Notes: generated from the letters alone by a model not told the origin. Shown: positions 9,838 through 19,048, counted from the first letter of the stretch. The stretch: 64,000 nt of DNA from Pseudoalteromonas sp. N1230-9 (GCF_032716425.1 NZ_CP090420.1:248001-312000); one strand, 5' to 3'. Numbers and translations: made by a program.

Positions 9838-9860
9838 GGGCTCGCTGATAAAGCGAGCCC
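9838..9860. terminator. Hairpin between convergent genes
   Basis: Perfect 9-bp stem GGGCTCGCT / AGCGAGCCC around a GATAA loop, followed on the plus strand by TAAAATTT. It sits between the chemotaxis receptor and the channel gene and could serve both. The U-tract is weak. Confidence 0.7.
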
Positions 9861-9876
9861 TAAAATTTGCCATGAG

Positions 9877-10686
9877 TTATTCTTTACTCTTAAGTAACTG
9901 TTTTAATTCAGCTACTTCAGCCTGTAATTGAGTTATTTGCCCTTTGGTTGCTGGCATATCATCGTCGTTTATCTGCTCTTCTCGCGCGTTACGATGCTCT
10001 TCAGACATAACCTCTAAAATTGCTCCTACCATCATGTTTAAAAATACGAATGCAGTTAAGAAGATAAATGTAAGGTAGAAAATCCAGCTAAGTTCATACA
10101 CGGCCATGGTTTCGTACATGACATCTGTCCAATCTTCGAATGTCGCTATACGGAAAAGGGTGAGCATGGATATTGATACATCCCCCCATAAAACGGGGTT
10201 AATGTCGGCAAATAACATGCTTCCCATGGCGGCATAAATATAGAAGATTACAAACATCAGTAGGGCAATATAGCCCATTTGTGGAATCGCTTTTAAAAGC
10301 GAGTTAACCAGCAGCCTAAGTTCGGGGATCATGGATACAAGTCGCAGAACGCGGAAGATACGCAGTAAGCGAGCAATAAAAATTGTAGAGCCCGCGGCAG
10401 GGTAAAGACTACCCACTACGATGATAAAATCAAAAATATTCCAGCCTTTACTGAAAAAGTCTTTAAAGCCGCGGCTTGCAATAAAGCGGATCACAAGCTC
10501 AACAAGGAAAAATACGGTAATCCCCATATCCATCCAATAAAGAGCTAACTCTACAGTTGGGTGAAGCGAATAAGTATGAGCCCCAACGGTTAATGCTGAA
10601 ATAACAATAACGGCAATAACGAATGATTGAAAAACTTTGCTTTTATCGATACGCTGAAACAGCTCTTGTAACTGCGACAACATCAT
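9877..10686 (-). CDS. Voltage-gated cation channel, single-domain, acidic EDWTD filter
   Basis: The reading frame extends to 10746, but the ATG at 10686 follows an AAAGGGT ribosome binding site, giving 269 residues. S1-S6 are visible: S1 near 19-37, S2 49-70, S3 82-96, S4 with arginines R106, R109, R112, R115 at every third place, S5 137-160, S6 202-226. The pore filter is T182-F-E-D-W-T-D188. Bacterial sodium channels such as NaChBac have TLESWAS here. The tail ends in a coiled coil (about 247-266), as in tetrameric BacNav channels. Two extra acids in the filter suggest divalent preference; that is inference. Confidence 0.85.
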   Translation of the reverse strand: MMLSQLQELFQRIDKSKVFQSFVIAVIVISALTVGAHTYSLHPTVELALYWMDMGITVFFLVELVIRFIASRGFKDFFSKGWNIFDFIIVVGSLYPAAGSTIFIARLLRIFRVLRLVSMIPELRLLVNSLLKAIPQMGYIALLMFVIFYIYAAMGSMLFADINPVLWGDVSISMLTLFRIATFEDWTDVMYETMAVYELSWIFYLTFIFLTAFVFLNMMVGAILEVMSEEHRNAREEQINDDDMPATKGQITQLQAEVAELKQLLKSKE

Positions 10687-10771
10687 ATATGACCCTTTGG
10701 TGATAGTATTTAAACCCACGCAATATACAATAAATCGCAGTACCAATGTATAACTGAAGAAAGGAAATTTA

Positions 10772-10975
10772 ATGTTTTTAAACGCTATAAAGTTTACTGG
10801 GATTGCATCAATGTTTATTTTGTTAACAGGGTGTAGTTCAAATGCGCGTTTTCATGAACTTCAGTCTGCACGCTTAACTGAATGCAATTATTTAGCTGAT
10901 AAAGAATATCACGAGTGTGTCAAGCGCCAGCAAGATAGCTACGAAAACTTTAAAAAGCAAAAGTCAGAACAATGA
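10772..10975 (+). CDS. Small putative lipoprotein
   Basis: 67 residues with a lipobox LTGC (cysteine near residue 21) after a hydrophobic signal sequence, then a charged tail with two more cysteines. A good AAGGAAA ribosome binding site precedes the ATG. Its stop overlaps the start of the next gene by 4 bases, so the two are cotranscribed. No function recognised. Confidence 0.7.
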   Translation: MFLNAIKFTGIASMFILLTGCSSNARFHELQSARLTECNYLADKEYHECVKRQQDSYENFKKQKSEQ

Positions 10976-11250
10976 CCAAAACTGAAAAACGCCTCGATAA
11001 AGCTATTCGGACAGCGCTAACGTCGGCATGTGAAAATCTAAAAGACATAAGCGACAACTTTTTATGGTTAACTTACACCGCTGATTTAAAGAGACTGCCA
11101 TCATCTATGAAAGTAAGTTGTTATTTTGCTGAGCAAATGCCTCTATCAAATTCGCCGCTTGCAAACCAAATAAATCAAGTCATTATAAAAGAGCTGAAAG
11201 AGATAGACGTAGTGATATCAGCAAAAGCTATTCTGTTTTGTAAGGATTAA
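10972..11250 (+). CDS. Conserved small protein of unknown function
   Basis: 92 residues, mostly helical in appearance, beginning MTKTEKRLDKAIRTALTSAC. Proteins with this kind of N-terminus in marine gammaproteobacteria are sometimes labelled Fis-like, but I see no clear Fis helix-turn-helix here, so I leave it unnamed. It is translationally coupled to the lipoprotein gene upstream (ATGA overlap). No signal peptide or membrane segment. Confidence 0.6.
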   Translation: MTKTEKRLDKAIRTALTSACENLKDISDNFLWLTYTADLKRLPSSMKVSCYFAEQMPLSNSPLANQINQVIIKELKEIDVVISAKAILFCKD

Positions 11251-11396
11251 ATACGCCGTTTTTTTTCCTTACAATAGACACAGCTTTGACTGACACCATG
11301 TCAAGTGCATGAAAACATACACATCAAGTGAGTTTAACATTGGTAACACAGTCGCAAATGGCTATAATCTGCAAAAATATTGTAAGAGAGTTTATT

Positions 11397-11591
11397 ATGG
11401 CCGTACCAACACGCTCACAAATAACCCTAGGCTGTGAAGTTAATATTGTTCTTAAACAAGATCAACGCACAGGTCATTTAACGCAAGGTGTTGTTTCTCG
11501 TATATTAACTAAGTCACCAAACCACCCCCATGGCATTAAAGTACAACTCGATGACGGTCAAGTTGGTCGTGTTAAAGAGATCCTATCATGA
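11397..11591 (+). CDS. YwbE family protein
   Basis: An upstream extension to 11328 exists, but the family begins at the ATG at 11397, which has AAGAGAG upstream; this gives 64 residues. Hallmarks are IVLKQDQRTGHLTQGVV, a HPHGIKV segment and GRVKEI near the end. YwbE (DUF2196) proteins are small conserved beta-rich proteins of unknown function. It overlaps the DUF4240 gene by 4 bases. Confidence 0.85.
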   Translation: MAVPTRSQITLGCEVNIVLKQDQRTGHLTQGVVSRILTKSPNHPHGIKVQLDDGQVGRVKEILS

Positions 11592-12106
11592 GCGTTCTAA
11601 CCGAAAGTGAATTTTGGGAATTAGTGACCGCAGAAGATAAAACGGCAGAGCCAGAATCTGTGTGTAATGCACTAAGAGAAAAGCTAACACATCTATCCGA
11701 TGAGCAACTTATGGAGTTTGACAAGCAGTTTAGTTTGCGTATGCGTAAAGCTTACACTTGGGACTTATTTGGTGCTGCGTTTGTAATGGCTGGTTGTAAC
11801 GATGATTATGGATTTTCAGAGTTTTTATGTTGGCTTATATCTCGCGGTGAAGGCGCATTTCTAAAAGCCTTAGAGAACCCAGACTCTGTTGCTGACTGCA
11901 CACCCGTTTATCATTTGAACGAACAACCTTATCCTTATTTAGATGAGTATGATTTAATCGCCGGTATGCTGTTTGAAGAGCGTAATGACGATGAGCTACC
12001 ATTTATTCCATCTGGGCTTGAACAGCCAAAAGGCAAGCGTTTTAAAGATAAGCCGAAATTTTTAAAACAGGCATATCCTCGTCTGTTTGCTAAATATTGG
12101 CAGTAG
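11588..12106 (+). CDS. DUF4240 domain protein
   Basis: 172 residues. The first 130 fit DUF4240: SEFWELV at the N-terminus, a YTWDLFGAAFVMAGC segment with tryptophan and cysteine, then DYGFSEFLCWLISRG. Function unknown in the family. Its start overlaps the YwbE stop (ATGA). The downstream 260 bases to the DUF805 gene are AT-rich and hold no gene. Confidence 0.8.
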   Translation: MSVLTESEFWELVTAEDKTAEPESVCNALREKLTHLSDEQLMEFDKQFSLRMRKAYTWDLFGAAFVMAGCNDDYGFSEFLCWLISRGEGAFLKALENPDSVADCTPVYHLNEQPYPYLDEYDLIAGMLFEERNDDELPFIPSGLEQPKGKRFKDKPKFLKQAYPRLFAKYWQ

Positions 12107-12374
12107 CAACCATTAAAATGGCTTTTTGTAGTTGAAAGAGATATCGAGAGCTAAAGTTTATTTATTTTTGCTAGTTAAAAAGTATTAAATTTAATTGTAT
12201 TATTAATTTTTAGTTCCTTAAATAGTATTATTTATGGTACTTTTGTTCATGTTGGATTCAGCAATGGTTTCAGTTGGATCTAATACAGTGCAAAAATTAT
12301 TTTTTGATTAATCAGTAAGCTGCACGGAGTGGTAGCCTTGCTAAAACCAAAGTAAAACTCAAAAGGAAATGACA

Positions 12375-12791
12375 GTGTCAGAAAACGTTTATCAAGCTCC
12401 TGAATCAGATGTTGCTAATATTTCAACAGATACAACAACCATGAGTCGCAAAGATATCTTATTCTCTTTCCAAGGTAGAATCCCGCGTAAAACTTATTGG
12501 TTATCAGTATTAGTATTAATGCTAATTAGTGTTTTAGGTATGCTTGTGTTAAGTGGTATTGGCGCAATGATTTCACAAAATGCGGCCATTTTCCTTCCAC
12601 TTTTAATTTACATTCCACTAATTTGGTCATCGCTTGCTATTCAAGTTAAACGCTGGCACGACCGCAACAAGTCAGGTTGGTGGGTACTAATTGGTTTAGT
12701 ACCAGTGATTGGTGGTATTTGGGTACTGATTGAAAATGGCTTCTTAGCGGGTGATGAAGCAGAAAACCGTTTTGGTAAGCCAACGGTTTAA
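12375..12791 (+). CDS. DUF805 membrane protein
   Basis: Two in-frame starts compete: ATG at 12369, only 3 bases after the AAGG motif, and GTG at 12375, with normal spacing and the family-like MSENVYQAPES beginning. I prefer the GTG (138 residues). Three to four hydrophobic segments follow FSFQGRIPRKTYW, the typical DUF805 entry motif, and KRWHDRNKSGWW marks the family core. Inner-membrane protein of unknown role. Confidence 0.85.
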   Translation: MSENVYQAPESDVANISTDTTTMSRKDILFSFQGRIPRKTYWLSVLVLMLISVLGMLVLSGIGAMISQNAAIFLPLLIYIPLIWSSLAIQVKRWHDRNKSGWWVLIGLVPVIGGIWVLIENGFLAGDEAENRFGKPTV

Positions 12792-12801
12792 GCCGTATTC
12801 G

Positions 12802-12826
12802 TTGTGTGCTCTGTCTGAGCACACAA
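12802..12826. terminator. Hairpin after DUF805 gene
   Basis: Perfect 10-bp inverted repeat TTGTGTGCTC / GAGCACACAA with a 5-base loop, 11 bases after the DUF805 stop. No long U-tract follows, so termination strength is uncertain. Confidence 0.55.
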
Positions 12827-12847
12827 TAACTCTGCACATAATCTTTT

Positions 12848-13255
12848 ATGAAATACCTCACTAGCATTCAAATCGCTCGATTTATTATCAGCTTTAGTTG
12901 GCTTTATCATGGGCTGATGCCAAAACTTTTTCACATTGCTCCCCTTGAACTAAAAATGACAGCCAGTTTTGGTTTTAATGCTGAAATCTCAACGCTGATT
13001 ACCCAAGCAGCTGGGGTTGGTGAAATGATTTTTGCCGTGCTGTTTTTTATTTTCTATCGTTCAATCTTAATCAATATTCTCAATATAGCTGCTTTAGTAG
13101 GGTTAATGCTGTTTGTTGCCGTTTTACAACCCGCACTCTTAATCGAAGCGTTTAATCCAGTGACTACAAACCTTGCCATGATCGCGTTTAGTCTCGTGCT
13201 TTTAAATGAGCAAAAAGCTTTAAACAAAAACACTAAACCGCATAACAACGCTTAA
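12848..13255 (+). CDS. DoxX-like membrane protein
   Basis: 135 residues with four hydrophobic segments. The RFIISFSWLYHGLMPKLF start and the GVGEMIFA segment match DoxX-like proteins (DoxX_3/DUF4345 style). Its 3' end overlaps the convergent LysR gene by 23 bases. Function unknown; some relatives are linked to quinone or thiol chemistry. Confidence 0.72.
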   Translation: MKYLTSIQIARFIISFSWLYHGLMPKLFHIAPLELKMTASFGFNAEISTLITQAAGVGEMIFAVLFFIFYRSILINILNIAALVGLMLFVAVLQPALLIEAFNPVTTNLAMIAFSLVLLNEQKALNKNTKPHNNA

Positions 13256-14129
13256 TTTCGTCAATCATGGCGTTTGTTAGAGGCGAGCTGGCATTTGTTT
13301 TTGAGGTGATCAATACCACAGGAATATCGTAGTGATATTTACTCGGTTGAATAGCTTTGAAAATACCTTTATCAACCCAGAACTGTGCGTAGTGGTCGGG
13401 TAAATAACCAATAAACTCACCCGATAAAATTAAATGTGCAATACCTTCATCGTGATAAGCCACAGCACTATTTTGATAGTTTAAACCGTCGTTTCGGCTT
13501 TCTTTATCGCGCATGTAGTTACTGGTAATGACTTCGGCTTCTTTAATGAGCTCATTTATTTGTTTGTCATCACACTCAAATAATGGGTGACCGACTGCGC
13601 AATACAAAAAGTTAGTTTCGTTGTGTAGGGCGGTGTAATCTAACCCGCGAATATGATGGCGGCTAACACCAATTCCCACTAATGAACGGCCATTGGCTAC
13701 TGCGGTTTCTACCTCTCGTGCCTCGCACACATTAATATCGAACTGAATGTTTTTACCTTTGCCTTTTAACTTTGCGATTACGCGGGGAATAGCACAACGT
13801 GGGTCACTGACCATGGTATCTATCATGGCAATACTTAAACGCCCCGATAACTCGTTTTTAGAGCTTGCTACGGTATTAGCAAAGGCCTCGCATTGCTGAA
13901 GCAGTTCAATTGATGCCTGATAAGCGATGGCGCCCGCGTCTGTAATTTCAAAACCACTGCGGCCACGTTTACATAACTTGATACCAAGCCTTACTTCTAA
14001 ATCTGATAAATGCGCACTAATGGTTGAGCGGCCAATATTCAAACGTGACTCTGCGGCTGAAAGCCCGCCACACTCAACAATTGCTACAAAAACGCGCAAT
14101 AAGCGCAGGTCTACGTCATGAACTTGCAT
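13233..14129 (-). CDS. LysR family regulator, probable regulator of hut genes
   Basis: The ATG at 14129 (298 residues) gives the standard LysR beginning; an upstream extension to 14180 looks spurious. The N-terminal winged helix-turn-helix reads LLRVFVAIVECGGLSAAESRL and STISAHLSDLEVRLG. The rest is a periplasmic-binding-type effector domain. It is divergent from hutH across 120 bases, the classic layout for a LysR protein and its target. The usual HutC repressor is absent here, so a LysR activator of histidine or urocanate use is a reasonable inference. Confidence 0.85.
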   Translation of the reverse strand: MQVHDVDLRLLRVFVAIVECGGLSAAESRLNIGRSTISAHLSDLEVRLGIKLCKRGRSGFEITDAGAIAYQASIELLQQCEAFANTVASSKNELSGRLSIAMIDTMVSDPRCAIPRVIAKLKGKGKNIQFDINVCEAREVETAVANGRSLVGIGVSRHHIRGLDYTALHNETNFLYCAVGHPLFECDDKQINELIKEAEVITSNYMRDKESRNDGLNYQNSAVAYHDEGIAHLILSGEFIGYLPDHYAQFWVDKGIFKAIQPSKYHYDIPVVLITSKTNASSPLTNAMIDEIKRCYAV

Positions 14130-14249
14130 AGCACTTCTTTTAGTTCGATAAATCTGGAATGAATAACGATAATTATGCATTTGTAAAACAACGAGGGCAA
14201 GCTAGACTCCATCTAAATAAAAGTTAATCCTGTTCTTTAGGAGTTATAA

Positions 14250-15743
14250 ATGACATTTAAGTATGGTGTTGACCAATTAACGTTAGACAGCGTTAATGCT
14301 ATTGCAGCCGGTACGTTACAGGCAGAGCTTTGCCAAGATGCAATTGATAAAATTAATAAAAGCCGCCAAAACGTAGACAAAATGGCTGCCTCAGATAAAG
14401 CCATTTATGGTATCAATACGGGCTTTGGTCCATTGTGTGATACACAAATTTCTCCAGAAGAAACCAACCTATTACAAAAGAACTTATTGATCACACACGC
14501 GGTAGGTGTGGGTGAGCCAATCGCTAAACCTATTTCAAAGCTGATGCTCATCACCAAAGTGCACGCATTAAGCCAAGGTTTTTCAGGTATTCGTTTAACC
14601 GTTGTTGAGCGTATGCTTAAGTTTATTGAACTTGATATTATCCCTGTTGTACCAGAGCAAGGCTCAGTAGGCGCGTCGGGCGACTTAGCACCGTTATCAC
14701 ACTTATTCTTACCTCTTTTAGGTGAAGGTGAGTTTTGGGTAAACGACACAATCAAGCCAGCAGCAGACGTATTAAAAGAGCACGGTTTAGCACCTTTAGA
14801 TTTACATGCTAAAGAAGGCCTAGCGTTAATTAACGGTACTCAGTTTATTTTATCGCATGCCATTACTGCGCTTACTAAAATGCGTTACTTATTAGACCTT
14901 GCAGATATCGCAGGTGCTATGAGTATTGAAGGTATGCAAGGTAGTCAATCACCGTTCCGTGAAGAGTTGCACGCAATTCGTGCTTTTAAAGGTAACGTTG
15001 AAGTTGCAGCGCGTATGCGTAGTTTTTTTGCAGGCTCTGAAAACATGGCTTCACACACTGATTGTGACCGTGTACAAGACCCTTACTCATTGCGTTGTAT
15101 TCCACAAGTTCATGGTGCATCACGTAACGCGTATTACCACTTAAAAGAGCTTGCTGAAACAGAAATGAACTCTGTAACAGATAACCCAATTGTGATCAGC
15201 GAAGAAGAAGCCATTTCGGGTGGTGGTTTCCACGGTCAACCACTTGCGATGGTATTAGATTACGCATCAATTGCAGCGGCAGAGCTTGGTAACATTGCTG
15301 ATCGTCGTTGTTATTTACTGCTTGAGGGGTTACACGGCTTACCACGTTTATTAACGACATCGGGTGGCCTAAACTCTGGCATGATGATCCCGCAATATGT
15401 GACTGCGGCGTTGGTAACAGAAAATAAATCATTGTGTTTCCCGCCATCAGCAGACAGCGTACCAACATCAATGGGCCAAGAAGATCACGTATCTATGGGT
15501 AGTATTTCTGGCCGTAAGTTAAACCAGATTTTAGGTAACCTTGATAAAATCTTTGCTATTGAGCTGATGTATGCAGCGCAAGCAATCGAATTTAGACGTC
15601 CTAATACGTGTTCAGACATCATTGAAGAAAACTTTGCGCTCATTCGCAGCAAAGTTGCCAAACTAGAAGAAGACCGCTTACTTAAGCCTGACATTGATGC
15701 CATGGTTGCACTTGTGAAATCGCAAGCGTTTAAAGTTAACTAA
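14250..15743 (+). CDS. hutH: Histidine ammonia-lyase
   Basis: 497 residues. Converts L-histidine to urocanate and ammonia in the cytoplasm. The self-made MIO cofactor arises from A142-S143-G144 in GSVGASGDLAPLSH. YGINTGFG near residue 53 supplies the active-site tyrosine, and QEDHVSMGS near residue 410 is also conserved. A TTTAGGAG ribosome binding site supports the start. It is followed 11 bases later by hutU; hutI and hutG are not in the window. Confidence 0.96.
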   Translation: MTFKYGVDQLTLDSVNAIAAGTLQAELCQDAIDKINKSRQNVDKMAASDKAIYGINTGFGPLCDTQISPEETNLLQKNLLITHAVGVGEPIAKPISKLMLITKVHALSQGFSGIRLTVVERMLKFIELDIIPVVPEQGSVGASGDLAPLSHLFLPLLGEGEFWVNDTIKPAADVLKEHGLAPLDLHAKEGLALINGTQFILSHAITALTKMRYLLDLADIAGAMSIEGMQGSQSPFREELHAIRAFKGNVEVAARMRSFFAGSENMASHTDCDRVQDPYSLRCIPQVHGASRNAYYHLKELAETEMNSVTDNPIVISEEEAISGGGFHGQPLAMVLDYASIAAAELGNIADRRCYLLLEGLHGLPRLLTTSGGLNSGMMIPQYVTAALVTENKSLCFPPSADSVPTSMGQEDHVSMGSISGRKLNQILGNLDKIFAIELMYAAQAIEFRRPNTCSDIIEENFALIRSKVAKLEEDRLLKPDIDAMVALVKSQAFKVN

Positions 15744-15754
15744 GGGAGCAAATA

Positions 15755-17755
15755 ATGACTTTTCAAGAACAAATTAAGCAAGGTATCCCAAGCGTATTGC
15801 CAGAGCCAAAACCGTATCCAAGTGATGCAAACCGAGCTCCAAAACGTAAAGACATTTTATCGGCAGACGAAAAGCAATTAGCTATTCGTAACGCATTGCG
15901 TTATTTCCCTAAAGAGTGGCACACCGACTTAGCCGCTGAATTTGCCGCTGAGCTTAAGCAATTTGGCCGTATTTACATGTATCGCTTTAAGCCTAACTAT
16001 GAACTTAAAGCGCGCTCAATCAGCGATTACCCAGCTAAATGCGAACAAGCTGCTGCTATCATGTTAATGATCGACAATAACCTTGATCCAGCAGTAGCAC
16101 AGCACCCTGAAGAGCTTATTACTTACGGTGGTAACGGTGCGGTATTCCAAAACTGGGCGCAGTACTTATTAACCATGAAGTACTTAAGCGAAATGGAAGA
16201 AGACCAAACGCTACACATGTACTCGGGTCACCCTATGGGGTTATTTCCATCATCAGTTGAAGCACCGCGCGTGGTTGTGACAAACGGTATGATGATCCCG
16301 AACTATTCAAAGCCGGATGACTGGGAAAAGTTCAATGCACTGGGTGTAACTCAATACGGTCAAATGACTGCGGGTTCATTTATGTACATTGGCCCACAAG
16401 GTATTGTTCACGGTACAACCATTACGGTAATGAATGCATTCCGTAAAGTACTGGAAAAAGGCGAATCACCAAAAGGTAAGATCTTTTTAACTGCTGGTTT
16501 AGGCGGTATGAGTGGTGCCCAGCCTAAAGCGGGTAACATTGCTAACTGTATCACCGTATGTGCCGAGGTTAACCCTAAGGCAGCTATTAAGCGTCATCAA
16601 CAGGGTTGGGTTGATGAGCTAATCGATAACATGCCAGAGCTTGTTGAGCGTGTACGTAAGGCTCAGCAAAATGAAGAAGTGGTTTCAATTGCCTTTATTG
16701 GTAACGTGGTTGATGTATGGGAAAGCTTCTTAGCTGAAGATATTTTCATTCACTTAGGTTCAGACCAAACTTCACTTCATAACCCATGGTCAGGCGGTTA
16801 CTACCCGGTTGATATTAGCTATGAAGAGTCAAATCGTTTAATTCGTGAAGAGCCAGAAGTATTTAAAGAAAAAGTACAAGCGACGCTTAAGCGCCACGCC
16901 GACGCTGTTAACAAGCACACGGCCAAAGGCACTTACTTCTTTGATTATGGTAATGCGTTCTTGTTAGAAGCATCACGCGCTGGTGGCGATGTAATGGCTG
17001 AAAACGGTATTGATTTTAAATACCCATCGTACGTACAAGATATTCTTGGCCCAATGTGTTTTGACTACGGTTTTGGCCCGTTCCGCTGGGTATGTACATC
17101 AGGTAAACCAGAAGATCTTGATAAAACAGATGCGATTGCTGCAGACGTTTTAAATAAAATCATGGCGGACTCACCTGAAGAGATCCAGCAGCAAATGCAA
17201 GACAACATCACGTGGATCAAAGATGCGAAGCAAAACAAACTTGTTGTTGGTTCGCAAGCACGTATTCTTTATGCAGATGCACAAGGCCGCGCTGAAATCG
17301 CTAAAGCCTTTAACGATGCCATTAATCGTGGCGAAATTGGTCCGGTTGTACTTGGGCGTGACCACCATGACGTAAGTGGTACGGATTCACCTTTCCGTGA
17401 AACATCAAACATTTATGATGGTAGCCGCTTCACCGCAGACATGGCGATTCACAATGTAATTGGTGATGGTTTCCGTGGTGCTACTTGGGTATCTATCCAC
17501 AATGGTGGTGGTGTTGGCTGGGGCGAAGTGATCAACGGTGGTTTTGGTATGCTACTAGACGGAAGTGAAGCTGCCGAGCGTCGTTTGAAATCTATGCTAT
17601 TATTTGATGTTAACAACGGTATTGCTCGTCGTAGTTGGGCGCGTAACGAAGAAGCTAATTTTGCGATTAAACGTGAAATGGCTCGTACCCCTAAACTTAA
17701 AGTGACCTTGTCTAATAACGTTGATGATGAAGTTTTATCAAACTTAGATTTCTAA
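15755..17755 (+). CDS. hutU: Urocanate hydratase, long form
   Basis: 666 residues, about 100 longer than the common proteobacterial HutU (about 555-560) and close to the length of vertebrate UROC1. Conserved features are ITYGGNGAVFQNWAQY, the NAD-binding GLGGMSGAQPKAG, and the PFRWVCTSGKPEDLDKTD block near the active cysteine. Converts urocanate to imidazolone propionate using tightly bound NAD. It is cotranscribed with hutH and ends at a strong terminator. The extra length is an N-terminal extension plus internal insertions; transfer from another lineage is an inference. Confidence 0.94.
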   Translation: MTFQEQIKQGIPSVLPEPKPYPSDANRAPKRKDILSADEKQLAIRNALRYFPKEWHTDLAAEFAAELKQFGRIYMYRFKPNYELKARSISDYPAKCEQAAAIMLMIDNNLDPAVAQHPEELITYGGNGAVFQNWAQYLLTMKYLSEMEEDQTLHMYSGHPMGLFPSSVEAPRVVVTNGMMIPNYSKPDDWEKFNALGVTQYGQMTAGSFMYIGPQGIVHGTTITVMNAFRKVLEKGESPKGKIFLTAGLGGMSGAQPKAGNIANCITVCAEVNPKAAIKRHQQGWVDELIDNMPELVERVRKAQQNEEVVSIAFIGNVVDVWESFLAEDIFIHLGSDQTSLHNPWSGGYYPVDISYEESNRLIREEPEVFKEKVQATLKRHADAVNKHTAKGTYFFDYGNAFLLEASRAGGDVMAENGIDFKYPSYVQDILGPMCFDYGFGPFRWVCTSGKPEDLDKTDAIAADVLNKIMADSPEEIQQQMQDNITWIKDAKQNKLVVGSQARILYADAQGRAEIAKAFNDAINRGEIGPVVLGRDHHDVSGTDSPFRETSNIYDGSRFTADMAIHNVIGDGFRGATWVSIHNGGGVGWGEVINGGFGMLLDGSEAAERRLKSMLLFDVNNGIARRSWARNEEANFAIKREMARTPKLKVTLSNNVDDEVLSNLDF

Positions 17756-17770
17756 GTTGTATCAATGCAA

Positions 17771-17802
17771 AAAGGCCATGTTGTAAGTGCAACATGGCCT
17801 TT
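17771..17802 (+). terminator. Rho-independent terminator of hutHU
   Basis: Perfect 13-bp stem AAAGGCCATGTTG / CAACATGGCCTTT with a 6-base loop and a run of T, 16 bases after the hutU stop. Confidence 0.93.
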
Positions 17803-17876
17803 TTTATTGCCAAAAATTAGTAAATAGCGCATCGTTTAGGGTATAAATTTTTAGCTTAGCGAATAAGGAGATAGAT

Positions 17877-18284
17877 ATGACTAAAACACTTACTGGTGGA
17901 TGCTGCTGCGGCGAAGTGAGTTATAAAGTCGCTGATAACTTTAGGCGTTTTTTCTTCTGTCATTGCGAACAATGCCGCAAACTAACTGGCACTGCTCACG
18001 CTGCAAACTTGTTTACCTCACCTGATGCTATCGAATGGGTTAAAGGCCAAAATCACATTACGCGGTTTAATTACCCTGGCCGTGCATTATCTAGGGCGTT
18101 TTGTAAAACCTGTGGCTCTGCGCTGCCTTTTGCATCTCAAGACAACAAATACTTACTTGTGCCTGCAGGCAGCTTAAACGAAGAGCCAAGTAAAGAATTA
18201 GATGCACAAATATTTTGTGAAGAACAAACCGAATGGCATAAAAAAGGGTTAAGTGGCAAAAAGGTCATTGGTTTTGGTCGGTAA
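17877..18284 (+). CDS. GFA/CENP-V family zinc protein
   Basis: 135 residues. Zinc-ligand cysteines appear as GCCCGE, CHCEQCRKLTG and FCKTCGSALPF, the pattern of the glutathione-dependent formaldehyde-activating enzyme (GFA) fold. AAGGAGA lies upstream of the ATG. The catalytic function of most GFA-like proteins is unproven. It is a single gene between the hut terminator and the HIT gene. Confidence 0.9.
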   Translation: MTKTLTGGCCCGEVSYKVADNFRRFFFCHCEQCRKLTGTAHAANLFTSPDAIEWVKGQNHITRFNYPGRALSRAFCKTCGSALPFASQDNKYLLVPAGSLNEEPSKELDAQIFCEEQTEWHKKGLSGKKVIGFGR

Positions 18285-18363
18285 AAATTAACATAAATGG
18301 TATATCACAATAAGGAAATATAAGGAGTTCAAATACAGTGTATATTGTTAGCACTGTCTTTAG

Positions 18364-18391
18364 TTTTTTAGCTAAGGTCTGAGCTAAAAAA
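18364..18391. repeat. Inverted repeat upstream of HIT gene
   Basis: Perfect 10-bp inverted repeat TTTTTTAGCT / AGCTAAAAAA with an 8-base loop, about 80 bases before the HIT start and about 80 after the GFA stop. Could be an operator or a weak bidirectional terminator. Confidence 0.4.
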
Positions 18392-18471
18392 AGGCATAAT
18401 TAATAAAATCATGTCAGACTTTGCAATTATGGTCTGTCGTATAACAAAACTAAAATAAGGATATTTTTGGG

Positions 18472-18939
18472 ATGCATGATTGTATCTTTTGTAGAATAGT
18501 TAAAGGTGAAGAGCCGTGCCATAAACTCTGGGAAGATGATGAACATTTGGCTTTTTTATCTATTTACCCCAATACGCGAGGTGCGACGGTTGTTATTCCG
18601 AAAAAACACCTCTCTAGCTATGCTTTTGCCCAAACGGATGAAGATTTATCAAAATTAATAATAGTCACTAAAAAAGTCGCTATTCTTCTTGATGATGCAT
18701 TTGAAGATGTAGGGCGTTCAGGTATGTTTTTGGAAGGCTATGAAATTGATCATCTACATAGCAAGCTGTCCCCGCTGCATGGTACTGGAAATTCGTCTGA
18801 CTTCACCCATATTGAGCCTACGTTTGGCCCATTTATTGAAAAGTATGAAGGTTATTTATCATCACACGACTGCGAAAGAGCGTGTGATGAGGAGCTGGCA
18901 GCCTTAGCTAAAAAAATTAGAGGTGAAAAAGCGACTTAA
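18472..18939 (+). CDS. HIT family protein with atypical triad
   Basis: 155 residues. CIFCRI at the N-terminus and the RGATVVIPKKH segment fit the HIT fold. The triad site is H94-L-H96-S-K98, where canonical HIT hydrolases have a third histidine at the position of K98. A later H103 lies in PLHG. This variant occurs in one branch of HIT-like proteins. A nucleotide-binding or hydrolysis role is likely but the changed triad makes the reaction uncertain. Confidence 0.88.
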   Translation: MHDCIFCRIVKGEEPCHKLWEDDEHLAFLSIYPNTRGATVVIPKKHLSSYAFAQTDEDLSKLIIVTKKVAILLDDAFEDVGRSGMFLEGYEIDHLHSKLSPLHGTGNSSDFTHIEPTFGPFIEKYEGYLSSHDCERACDEELAALAKKIRGEKAT

Positions 18940-19048
18940 CTCAAACGAATTTGTGACTTATTACGTATGAATGTAAATTGTTTGGAGATTCAACAAGTAT
19001 CATCAGCATGCTATGCTAGTTGAACATGTATAAGCTTTCGGATTTTTA

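Noticed and set aside
10684..10746. Longer N-terminus of the ion channel
   Set aside because: The longer start has no ribosome binding site; the ATG at 10686 has a suitable one, and the domain begins there.
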